DNA of 64,000 bases from Planctomycetia bacterium. GTDB lineage: Bacteria > Planctomycetota > Planctomycetia > Pirellulales > JACPPG01. The stretch spans positions 30,206 through 94,205 of the forward strand of contig JACPPG010000067.1 in the NCBI GenBank assembly GCA_016191115.1, given 5' to 3'. The notes beneath the pieces were generated by a model. It made no database searches. It saw only the letters and a program-made list of their open reading frames with translations, and was not told where the DNA came from. Of the stretch, positions 15,208-22,984 are shown piece after piece (the first letter of the stretch is position 1; each line of letters opens with the position of its first letter). The position numbers were made by a program, and so were the translations under genes.

Positions 15208-17616
15208 TCATCCTCCGCGGAACACCATCTTCTTCGCCCGCGCGCTGTCGGGCAATCTCTCGGGCGTGCCCACGGCTGCCATCGACAGGTATTCGCCCTT
15301 GGCCCACGATTCCAAGAGATCGCCGTAGAGCGGGCTGGCCGGGTGCTCGCTCTGCCCGCCGGGGTACATGCCGGCAGTCTTGCCCGTGTTGGCCAGGTCA
15401 ACGATCATCCGCCACGAGGCGCCGCCGCCGACGGTGCCGACGTTGCTGCCGGGATTGACCGTGAACTCGGTGCCGACGGTGGGGCCGCCGGTTCGCGCCA
15501 GGTCCGGCTGGCGGCTGAGCGAATTGACCGAAAGCACGTTGATCTTGCCCCACGACCATTTTTCGACGTCGTCGCCGAACTGCTTCCGCAGCGAGGCGAC
15601 GGCCGCGGTGAACGAGCCGCGAATCACATCGTCGCGCGACTCGCGGCGGGGCGTCGTCCGGTCGTCGAACCATTTCGAATTCGGGTCTTCGCGCGTGATG
15701 TACTCGAGCAGCTCGATCTCCGGCTCGCGGCGGTTCGCGCCGCTAAAGCCCCACGAACCGCTTGGTTGCTTGATGCCGCGCGATGTCCACTCGTCGACCC
15801 ACACCGCGTCGCGATAGCTCTCGAACCAGCGGAGCCAGATGGCCGTGCCGAGCGAATCGGTGTCGGCCACGTAGTCCCACTTCGACAGCTCCGCGAGCGC
15901 CCGCGTCTCCACGGCATCGTCCAGCTTCACGTCGCGCATGGCGGCGACCAGCGTGGGCACGAACCGCTCGGCCGCTTTGTCGTAGTGGTCGAGCTGGATC
16001 GGCTTCATCGAGTCAACCGTGAGCTGCTCGGCCTTCGACAGCATGTCGTTGATCCGCCGGATGCGGTAGTTGCAGTCCCACATCCAACCCAGGTAGTGCG
16101 GATAGTCGAGCGGCGCCGGCCGGCCATTGGCCGAGGCGACGAAGTGGTCGGGCGGATTGACGGATAGCGGCAGTTGGCCGCGGGGGATCGTGCCGGCCCA
16201 ATCGTCCTCGCCGCTGGCGCCGTCCATCGGGATGCGGCCCTGCCCCGGCGTCCGCACCGGCAGCGTGCCGCAAGGGTGGATGGCGATGTTGCCGTCGACG
16301 TCGGCGTACACCATGTTCAGGCACGGCACAGCCAGGTTGTCGAGCGCGGAGAGGAACTGCGCCAGATCGCGCGCCCGCGACACACCCCATAGCGCCGCCA
16401 CGTCCTTGGTGGGCACGAGCCCTGTCCAGGCGAGCGAGACGGCCCGCTCGTCGCGGCGGACGATCGGCCCGTGTACCGTCGAGTCGATATTCAGCTCGTG
16501 GGGCTCTTGGCCGCGGACCGGAACATGCTCGGTGATCCGCTCCATCTTCTTCCACTCGCCGCGGTGCTTGTAACGTAGCGGATCAGCCGGGTCGACCGTC
16601 TCGACATAGAAATCCACGGCGTCGGACTGCATGTTAGTGATGCCCCAGGCGATGCGGTCGTTGTGCCCGATGACGACCGTGGGCCCACCGGCGAAGGTGA
16701 CGCCTGCCACGCTCTGGCCATTGACCGACACGTGGCACGCGTACCAGATCGCCGGCAGCGAGAAGCCCAGGTGCGGATCGTTGCACAGGATCGGTTTGCC
16801 CGAGGCGGTCTTCGTGCCATCGACGGCCCAGTTGTTGCTGCCGAAGCTTCCGCCGCGGCCCAGCCAACCGGCGCGCGAAAGCTGCGAGAGCGTTCGCTCG
16901 TACACGTTGGCCATGCCTGGTAGCGGCCGCAAGTCCGACGCCAGGCGGTCGCGGTTCTTCTGGTACTTGACGGTCGGCACTTCATACGGCCGCTCGACCG
17001 GCCACAGCTCCTCGACCGCCGCGACGCCCAGCTTCTCGACCATCGTGCCGAACCACAGATCGTCGAACGTGCCCGACTGGTCCCAACCCATGTACTTGGA
17101 GAAGACGAGCGAATCGACGGGCGTCCAAGGCGCGGGCCGGTAGCCGAGCGCCTGGAAGTACGGCGACAACTCGGCTTCGCTCGCGGCGGCGATGCGGGCG
17201 TTCACGCCCTTGGCGTAGGCCACCAGCTCGTTGCGGAGTTTTTCGGGCAGGTCGCCGGAGTTCCAGAGCGTCTCGCACGTGCGGCGGATGCCGAGTTGCC
17301 GCATGAGGATGTCGGATTCGAGCCCGTCGCGCCCAACGATCTCGGCCGTGGTTCCGGAGGCCTGGCGGCGGAACATGTCCATCTGCCACAGCCGGTCGCG
17401 TGCGTGCAGGTAGCCCAGCACCTGCGCGGCGTCGGTCCAACCGCGGGCAAAGACGTGCGGGATGCCGTGTCCGTCGAAGTACACCTCGACGTCGTCGGCC
17501 AGCCCGGCAAGTTGCACGTCGTCATCGGCAGCGGTAAGTCCCGCCGCGGGCACGATCGACAGTAAGAAAATGAAGATCGCAATGAGGCGAGACAAAAGCA
17601 GCGCGCGGCGATTCAT
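15208..17616 (-). CDS. Penicillin acylase family protein (Ntn hydrolase)
   Basis: An 802-residue precursor of the penicillin amidase family, which cleaves amide bonds of acylated amines such as homoserine lactones or beta-lactam side chains. It has a signal peptide (LLLSRLIAIFIFLLSIVPAAG), the alpha-subunit start VEVYFDGHGIPHVFARG, and the autocatalytic site GGSFGSNNWAVDGTKTASG, in which the Ser (about residue 260) becomes the N-terminal nucleophile of the beta subunit. The DPHL and HNDRIAWGITN motifs follow. The ATG at 17616 begins the signal peptide; a TTG seven codons upstream is possible. It likely acts in the periplasm. Native substrate unknown. Confidence 0.92.
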   Translation of the reverse strand: MNRRALLLSRLIAIFIFLLSIVPAAGLTAADDDVQLAGLADDVEVYFDGHGIPHVFARGWTDAAQVLGYLHARDRLWQMDMFRRQASGTTAEIVGRDGLESDILMRQLGIRRTCETLWNSGDLPEKLRNELVAYAKGVNARIAAASEAELSPYFQALGYRPAPWTPVDSLVFSKYMGWDQSGTFDDLWFGTMVEKLGVAAVEELWPVERPYEVPTVKYQKNRDRLASDLRPLPGMANVYERTLSQLSRAGWLGRGGSFGSNNWAVDGTKTASGKPILCNDPHLGFSLPAIWYACHVSVNGQSVAGVTFAGGPTVVIGHNDRIAWGITNMQSDAVDFYVETVDPADPLRYKHRGEWKKMERITEHVPVRGQEPHELNIDSTVHGPIVRRDERAVSLAWTGLVPTKDVAALWGVSRARDLAQFLSALDNLAVPCLNMVYADVDGNIAIHPCGTLPVRTPGQGRIPMDGASGEDDWAGTIPRGQLPLSVNPPDHFVASANGRPAPLDYPHYLGWMWDCNYRIRRINDMLSKAEQLTVDSMKPIQLDHYDKAAERFVPTLVAAMRDVKLDDAVETRALAELSKWDYVADTDSLGTAIWLRWFESYRDAVWVDEWTSRGIKQPSGSWGFSGANRREPEIELLEYITREDPNSKWFDDRTTPRRESRDDVIRGSFTAAVASLRKQFGDDVEKWSWGKINVLSVNSLSRQPDLARTGGPTVGTEFTVNPGSNVGTVGGGASWRMIVDLANTGKTAGMYPGGQSEHPASPLYGDLLESWAKGEYLSMAAVGTPERLPDSARAKKMVFRGG

Positions 17617-17671
17617 GGTCGAGGCTTTGGGTATCAAGGAATACGGCGTGAATGGATGTGTGGATTAGATC

Positions 17672-17758
17672 AGCGAGCCTCCGGGTTTATCCCGGAGGTC
17701 TTTGTTCTCCCCGTCTTGGCAGCGCGGAGGACCGCCGGGATAAACCCGGCGGCTCGCT
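17672..17758. repeat. Paired REP-like palindromes in a divergent intergenic region
   Basis: Two 29-base arms (17672-17700 and 17730-17758) are inverted copies with 27 of 29 matches. Each arm is itself a palindrome: CCTCCGGGTTTATCCCGGAGG and CCGCCGGGATAAACCCGGCGG. It lies in the 17617-17955 gap between the divergent penicillin acylase and phosphatase genes. No other gene is seen in the gap. Confidence 0.8.
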
Positions 17759-17955
17759 CGTTCGGCATCAGCAACTCGTTTGCTTGTAGCAGCCGCTCGT
17801 TCACGTATGAGAATAACCGGGCGGCGGAGCCTGGTCACTGGTACGCGGGACCTAATGGGAAACTCGTTTGACGGACCCCTTCCAAGCGGTCACCATGAAG
17901 GCCGCCGGGGGCGAAGTTCGGTCTCTCAATGTCGCCTGCATAGGGGGGGTCTCCC

Positions 17956-20451
17956 ATGAACGCTCGATACACTGCAGCCGGGGCTATCTGCGTCCTTCTT
18001 TTGCTGGCGCCGGTGTCGGCCCAACCAAAGGCCGGCCAGGCCAAGGGACCGGGGCAGACCGACGACGGCTTCCGCCTGCCCAACGGCTGGACTCTCACGC
18101 CCGCCGGCGAGCAGGTGACGCTGACCGACATGCCGCTCAACATCATCCCCCTGGCCGATAACCGGCACGCCCTGGTGGCCTCGAGCGGCTACAACCAGCA
18201 CGAGTTGTGCCTGGTGGACCTCGTGGAGAAGAAGATCGTCGATCGCGAGCGGGTCCGCCAAAGCTGGTTCGGCCTGGCCGCCAACCGGCAGCAAAACAAG
18301 CTGTGGTGGGCCGGCGGCGGCGCCGACATCCTGCACACCTACGACCTTGTGGCCAATGACCTGGCACGCACCGGCGCCGACGAGCCCAGCGAGGCGGGCA
18401 AGACGCGCGAGGAACGCCAGGCCGATCGCCGCTTCCGCAGTGGAGTGACGCTGTCCAACGACGGCCGCACGCTCTACTCGCTCGACATCAACTCGAGCAC
18501 GATCCGCGCCATCGACCTGTCGGGCAAAACCGAAGACAAAGTCGTGAAGATCGGCAACCGGCCGTACGACGTCGTCATGGCCCGCAACGGCGACCGGCTG
18601 TACGTCTCGGACTGGGCGGCGCGGCTGGTGCTGGCGCTTGACCCGGCCGACTTGCACGTCGTGCAGCGGATCGGCGTCGGCGAGCATCCCAACCAGTTCG
18701 CCCTGCACCCGACCGACGACCGGCTGTTTGTCGCCTGCGCTTCGGCGAACTGCGTCAGCGCGATCGACACGCGGCGGGGCGTGGTGACCGAGACGATCAT
18801 GACGTCGCTCTTTTCCCGCGCGCCCGAGGGGAGCACGCCCGACGCGCTGGTTGTCTCTCCCGACGGTGAGACGCTGTACGTGGCCAACGCCGACAACAAC
18901 TGCGTGGTGGTGGTCGACATCGAGGAACCGAACAAGAGCCAGGTCAAAGGGATGATCCCCACCGGCTGGTACCCGACGAGCGTCGCCATGACGCCCGATG
19001 GCAAGAATCTGCTGGTGGGCGTAGGCAAGGGAAACCAGACGCAGGCCAACCCGATTCCGCCCGCCGAAGACCCCAAGGACAAAGATCAGTACGCCCGCCG
19101 CCGGCTGCCCTTCCCCTACATCGGTACGACGCTCTCCGGCTCGCTGTCGATCATCCCCGTGCCGAATGACGAGCAATTGAAGACATTTACAAACCGCGTC
19201 TACAAGAACTGCCCGTACTCCGACAAACTGCTGGCCGGCACGCCCGGCGACGCGAAGACGGCGATCCCCACGAAAATCGGCGACCCATCGCCGATCAAGT
19301 ACGTCATCTACATCATCAAGGAGAACCGCACGTACGACCAGGTGTTCGGCGATATCCCGGGCGCCAACGGCGACCCGTCGCTGGTGATGTTCGGTGAAGA
19401 CATCACGCCCAACCATCACAAGCTGGCTCGCGAGTACGTGGTCCTGGATAACCTGTACTGCAACGGCCAGGTGTCGCGCGACGGGCACCCCTGGTCGACC
19501 ATGGCCTATAACACGGACTACACGGCCCGCGACTGGACGCTCACCTATTCCAGCCGCGAAGGCGTGGCCGACGACGACGACGGCGACCTGGCCAACGCCC
19601 CCAGCGGCTACATCTGGGACGCCTGCGCGCGGGCCGGGCTCTCGTACCGCAGCTACGGCGAATACGGCCGCCGCGTCAGCCAGCCGGACGGCACCGTCCG
19701 CGTCGAAGGCGCTGTGCCGGGCCTGACCGGCCACATGTGCCCCGATTACGGCATTCCGAAGATGCCTGGCCAGCGGTCGCGCGACACCGACAACGTCGAG
19801 ACGTTCCTCCGCGAGTTTCACGAGTTTGAGGCTGCGGACAGCCTGCCGCGGTTCATTGTCATGAGCCTGGGCGAAAACCACACTTCCGGCACGACGCCTG
19901 GCGCCTTCACGCCGCAGGCCTGCGTGGCCAGCAACGACCTGGCTCTGGGACGGCTCGTCGAGGCCGTGTCGAAAAGCAAGTTCTGGCCGCAGATGGCCAT
20001 CTTCGTCATCGAGGACGACGCCCAGAACGGCGCCGACCACGTCGACGCGCACCGCACGTGCGGGCTGGTGATCGGCCCTTACGCCAAGCGCAAGGTGGTC
20101 GACAGCACACAATACACCACGGTCAGCATGCTGCGGACGATCGAGTTGATTTTGGGCCTCCCGCCCTTGAGCCAGTACGACGCGGCGGCCAACCCGATGT
20201 ACGGCTCGTTCAGCGACCGCGCGGACACCGCGACGTACGCGCACCTGCCGGCGCGGATTGATCTGGACGCCAAGAACACGGCGCTCTCCTACGGCGCCGA
20301 GCGGTCGAGCAAGATGGACTTCAGCGAGTACGACCGGGTGGACGACTTCGAGCTGAACGAGATCCTGTGGTACGCGGTAAAGGGCGAAAACGCCCCGCTG
20401 CCGCCAGCCGTCCGCCGCGCGATCGCGTACCGGAACGTCGCCGCGAAATAG
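17956..20451 (+). CDS. Bifunctional YncE-like propeller / alkaline phosphatase-superfamily protein
   Basis: An 831-residue secreted protein. The signal peptide is MNARYTAAGAICVLLLLAPVSA. The first half is a YVTN/YncE-type beta-propeller with repeats such as DGRTLYSLDINSSTIRAIDL, NGDRLYVSDWAARLVLALD and DGETLYVANADNNCVVVVDI. The second half starts at YVIYIIKENRTYDQVFGD, the opening of the phosphoesterase (PF04185) fold, with DNLYCNGQVSRDGHPWS and the C-terminal metal site FVIEDDAQNGADHVDAHRT. This two-domain arrangement is known in planctomycetes and acidobacteria. Substrate unknown. The start is supported by a G-rich Shine-Dalgarno sequence just upstream. Confidence 0.9.
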   Translation: MNARYTAAGAICVLLLLAPVSAQPKAGQAKGPGQTDDGFRLPNGWTLTPAGEQVTLTDMPLNIIPLADNRHALVASSGYNQHELCLVDLVEKKIVDRERVRQSWFGLAANRQQNKLWWAGGGADILHTYDLVANDLARTGADEPSEAGKTREERQADRRFRSGVTLSNDGRTLYSLDINSSTIRAIDLSGKTEDKVVKIGNRPYDVVMARNGDRLYVSDWAARLVLALDPADLHVVQRIGVGEHPNQFALHPTDDRLFVACASANCVSAIDTRRGVVTETIMTSLFSRAPEGSTPDALVVSPDGETLYVANADNNCVVVVDIEEPNKSQVKGMIPTGWYPTSVAMTPDGKNLLVGVGKGNQTQANPIPPAEDPKDKDQYARRRLPFPYIGTTLSGSLSIIPVPNDEQLKTFTNRVYKNCPYSDKLLAGTPGDAKTAIPTKIGDPSPIKYVIYIIKENRTYDQVFGDIPGANGDPSLVMFGEDITPNHHKLAREYVVLDNLYCNGQVSRDGHPWSTMAYNTDYTARDWTLTYSSREGVADDDDGDLANAPSGYIWDACARAGLSYRSYGEYGRRVSQPDGTVRVEGAVPGLTGHMCPDYGIPKMPGQRSRDTDNVETFLREFHEFEAADSLPRFIVMSLGENHTSGTTPGAFTPQACVASNDLALGRLVEAVSKSKFWPQMAIFVIEDDAQNGADHVDAHRTCGLVIGPYAKRKVVDSTQYTTVSMLRTIELILGLPPLSQYDAAANPMYGSFSDRADTATYAHLPARIDLDAKNTALSYGAERSSKMDFSEYDRVDDFELNEILWYAVKGENAPLPPAVRRAIAYRNVAAK

Positions 20452-20501
20452 AACGAAGGCTTACCACGGAGACACGGAGAAGAAGCAGGAGAGAGAGAGC
20501 G

Positions 20502-20842
20502 CCGCGGATTGGCGCGGATAATCGCGGATTAAAAAGGCGAGCCAGGCAATCTTCTATGAAGAGGTTTGAGGCACCTGTCTTTGGTTCAAAGACGCTTGAG
20601 AGCCGAATTGAGGACGGTGACGTTCAGTTGTACGGAACGGCTGACGGACTAAAGCGACTTACGAAGTTCTGCGGCGATCTGGCCGAGCGGCGTGGCAAGG
20701 ATTCGACAGACCACATTCATCTTGAGGATTACGATCTGCTGACGCACTGCTCGCAGAAGGCAACGATCGCGGTCTTCAGAAGCACGTAGTTCACCGGGCC
20801 CATCGCCTCCCCGAACCAGCGCCCATCCGCGCCAATCCGCGG
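20502..20842. repeat. 18-bp inverted repeat flanking the Imm32-like gene
   Basis: CCGCGGATTGGCGCGGAT at 20502-20519 recurs as its exact reverse complement at 20825-20842. The arms bracket the small gene at 20556-20789 and lie within otherwise featureless intergenic DNA (20452-20855). They may be dispersed intergenic repeats or ends of a small mobile unit. Confidence 0.6.
20556..20789 (+). CDS. Small Imm32-like protein
   Basis: A 77-residue protein. The central pattern VQLYGTADGLKRLTKFCGDL, then HIHLEDYDLLT, resembles the immunity protein 32 family (GTPEGLxxLAxxL...HxHLE...LT), thought to neutralise polymorphic-toxin effectors. No toxin gene is adjacent, so it would be an orphan immunity or a domesticated protein. 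The start at 20556 is where family-like sequence begins; upstream codons are repeat-derived. An exact 18-bp inverted repeat flanks it, and base composition is lower in GC than its neighbours. The family call is moderate; the function is not established. Confidence 0.55.
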   Translation: MKRFEAPVFGSKTLESRIEDGDVQLYGTADGLKRLTKFCGDLAERRGKDSTDHIHLEDYDLLTHCSQKATIAVFRST

Positions 20843-20855
20843 TTCGTGTTCGTGT

Positions 20856-21809
20856 TTACGCCCTTCTCTCGGCGGCCAGGGCCACCGCGCCGTGCACGAC
20901 CATTTCTTCGCCGAGCTGGGGCGGGAGGATTTCGTACGTGCCGCGGAATGGTGGAAAGACGTACCGCTCGACCTCCGCGCGGAGCGGCTCGTAAAAAAGC
21001 TCCTCGCCGGCCAGTGACACACCGCCGCCAACCACCACGACCTCCGGCGCTGTCAGCGTAATCACCTGCGCGATGGCCCAGCCGAGCACGCGAGTCGCCT
21101 CGCCAAAGGCGTCGCGCGCGGCCTGATTGCCGGCGGCGGCCGCCTGGGCGACGTTCTTGGCCGACAGCCGATCGACAATCCCCCCACTGCGATCGAGCAG
21201 ATCCTTGGCATCGCGCGGCTGAGCCTGCTGCCATCGGCCACGCAGCGTGGCGACGATGCCTGGGCCGCTGGCGATCGATTCCACGGTCTGGCCGGCGCCG
21301 ACGTCCTGCGGACCAGGCCGCAAGTGGCCGATCTCGGCGGCGCCGTGGCCGCTGCCGCGATAGACGTGGCGACCCACGATGAGCCCGCCACCGATGCCGG
21401 TCCCCACGGTGACATAGAAGACCGGGTCGCGGTCGCGGGCGGCGCCGTAGTTGGCCTCGGCCAGCCCGGCCAGGTCGGCGTCGTTGCCTAGCACCGCCTC
21501 GACTTTCAGCTCGCGACGGCACCAATCCGCTAGGGGAAAATCGTTCCAGCCGTCGATCTGGTGGCTCTTTACCACGCGGCCCGTTCGTGGCTGCACCGGC
21601 CCACCAAATCCAACGCCGATGCGTCGCACGTCGTGTTGGGCGATCAGCGTCGCGGCGGCGTCGCGAAGCTGTGTCAGGATACCCTGGGCGCCGCCGGCCG
21701 GATCGACGTCGCGGCGCACCAGCTCCACGAGCGGCGGCCCGGCGCCATTGCCGACGCCGAGCTGCAGCTTCGTCCCGCCGATCTCAATGCCGAGGAACAT
21801 GGTGGCCAT
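20856..21809 (-). CDS. ROK family sugar kinase / glucokinase-like protein
   Basis: A 317-residue ROK protein that would phosphorylate a hexose or amino sugar with ATP. The N-terminal ATP loop FLGIEIGGTKLQLGVG, the IGVGFGGPVQ segment, the GNDADLAGLAE motif with the catalytic Asp, and VTVGTGIGGGLIVG are present. The usual Cys-rich zinc site after GH (CxCGxxGC) is absent: the sequence reads GHLRPGPQDVGAGQTVES. No DNA-binding domain is present, so this is an enzyme rather than a repressor. Either ATG at 21809 or 21800 could start it. The SIS-domain isomerase gene lies about 110 bases upstream on the same strand, suggesting linked sugar-phosphate metabolism. Confidence 0.85.
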   Translation of the reverse strand: MATMFLGIEIGGTKLQLGVGNGAGPPLVELVRRDVDPAGGAQGILTQLRDAAATLIAQHDVRRIGVGFGGPVQPRTGRVVKSHQIDGWNDFPLADWCRRELKVEAVLGNDADLAGLAEANYGAARDRDPVFYVTVGTGIGGGLIVGRHVYRGSGHGAAEIGHLRPGPQDVGAGQTVESIASGPGIVATLRGRWQQAQPRDAKDLLDRSGGIVDRLSAKNVAQAAAAGNQAARDAFGEATRVLGWAIAQVITLTAPEVVVVGGGVSLAGEELFYEPLRAEVERYVFPPFRGTYEILPPQLGEEMVVHGAVALAAERRA

Positions 21810-21920
21810 GGCGAGGAGGGTTATTTCCGTAGGGTACACTGTGTACACCACTAGATCGGCTGATGGACCCCACGATGACGCGCACGGCCAACAGTGGTGC
21901 TCGCAGAGCACCCTACGGGA

Positions 21921-22568
21921 CTACGCTTTGCCGGCACTTGCCGGCGCGGGCGAGGACCCGTTTGCCGCGTAGCGCCCTTCGTGGTTGATCCGCGCGAAGA
22001 CGTCGTTGAGCACCCAGTGGAACAGGGACAAGTGGATGCTTTCCACCATGCCCATGTCGTCCAGCGGGACGTGCAGTCCGGCCTGGGCCATTTTGCGGAG
22101 CTTGCCACCACCGAAGCCGGTCAGCCCGAAGGTCCGTAGCCCGTGCCGATTCGCCCAGTCGACGGCCACCAGGACGTTGGGGCTGTTGCCCGATCCGCTG
22201 ATGGCGATGGCCAGGTCGCCGGCCGAACCGAAGTTCATCAACTGCTGGACGAAAATCTGGTCGTACCCCACGTCGTTGCCGACGGCCATGATCCAGCCGA
22301 CGTTGTCGGTGAGGCTCATGACCTTCAGGCGCTTTTTGGATTCGTCCTTGAGGTGATGTTCGTGCAGCGTGCTTTTGCCCAGGTCCTCGGCGAAATGCGA
22401 GGCGGTTGTGCCGGAGCCGCCGTTGCCGAAAAGGAATACGAAGCGCCCTTGCTCGTGGGCGTCGAAGATCCAATCGGCCATCTGCTGGATCTCCGCCCGA
22501 TCGACGCGGTCGATCTCCGCATGTAGCCGGTCGAGGTACTCCTTAACGTCAAGCCTGGCGCCGAGCAT
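21921..22568 (-). CDS. SIS-domain protein, GmhA-type sedoheptulose/sugar phosphate isomerase
   Basis: A 215-residue single SIS-domain protein. It resembles D-sedoheptulose-7-phosphate isomerase (GmhA), which makes the precursor of ADP-heptose for lipopolysaccharide or glycoprotein sugars. Visible blocks are VFLFGNGGSGTTASHFAEDL, the GNDVGYDQIFVQQL stretch, and DLAIAISGSGNSPNVL, the sugar-phosphate loop. The start at 22568 is the first ATG. The neighbour is a ROK kinase rather than HldE, so a different sugar is possible. Cytoplasmic. Confidence 0.82.
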   Translation of the reverse strand: MLGARLDVKEYLDRLHAEIDRVDRAEIQQMADWIFDAHEQGRFVFLFGNGGSGTTASHFAEDLGKSTLHEHHLKDESKKRLKVMSLTDNVGWIMAVGNDVGYDQIFVQQLMNFGSAGDLAIAISGSGNSPNVLVAVDWANRHGLRTFGLTGFGGGKLRKMAQAGLHVPLDDMGMVESIHLSLFHWVLNDVFARINHEGRYAANGSSPAPASAGKA

Positions 22569-22692
22569 GAGTAGGGTTTAGGGGTTCGGGGTTCGGGACT
22601 AGGAAAAAATGCGACACACGAAATTCGATTTAGTTCCTTAAATAGTGTACGGCAGCGGCGCCGCGTGAGCCAGCCGCGGTCGCATCACAGCA

Positions 22693-22846
22693 GGGCCATT
22701 CTGTCTTTCAAAATGGCGAGGCGGGGAAAATGGGACTGGCTCCGAGCACAAACAGCGCAAGTCCTTTCAGACCAACGCTGCGTCTCGGTGCCTGTCCCAC
22801 TTTCCCGCCGGTGCGCCGCCGGCAAGCTTGAATCTGTGAATGGCCC
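22693..22846 (+). repeat. Element X, copy 1 (154 bp)
   Basis: A 154-base intergenic sequence with inner inverted ends around AATGGGACTGG and CTGTCCCACTT. It recurs in inverted orientation at 26638-26791 with few changes. It lies directly left of element M copy 1. The whole 22569-22984 gap is made of these two repeats plus about 120 bases with nothing recognisable. Confidence 0.85.
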
Positions 22847-22857
22847 TGCGCATCACA

Positions 22858-22978
22858 GGAGAACTGCAAAGTCCTGGGAGAGGGGGTCAGGCACATTTGT
22901 CGGCCATAGGTCCTTCGGAAGAATTGAGAACGGCATGTGCCGACAAAATGAGCCAGACCCCGGGCTTTGCAGTTCTCC
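22858..22978 (+). mobile_element. MITE-like element M, copy 1 (121 bp)
   Basis: Ends are inverted repeats: GGAGAACTGCAAAGTCC at the left and GGGCTTTGCAGTTCTCC at the right. It contains GTCAGGCACATTT and the inverse-like GCATGTGCCGACAAAATG, so it folds almost completely. No coding capacity. The same element, in the same orientation, is at 26493-26624. This structure suits a MITE or REP pair moved by a transposase elsewhere. Confidence 0.75.
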
Positions 22979-22984
22979 CGCGCA

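Noticed and set aside
13556..15328. 590-codon plus-strand frame opposite the PqaA-like gene
   Set aside because: Antisense shadow; it even runs through the palindromic repeat at 15133-15180.
17926..20244. 772-codon minus-strand frame opposite the YncE/phosphatase gene
   Set aside because: A shadow frame in high-GC DNA: Arg/Val/His-rich composition, no domains, while the plus strand has clear family motifs.
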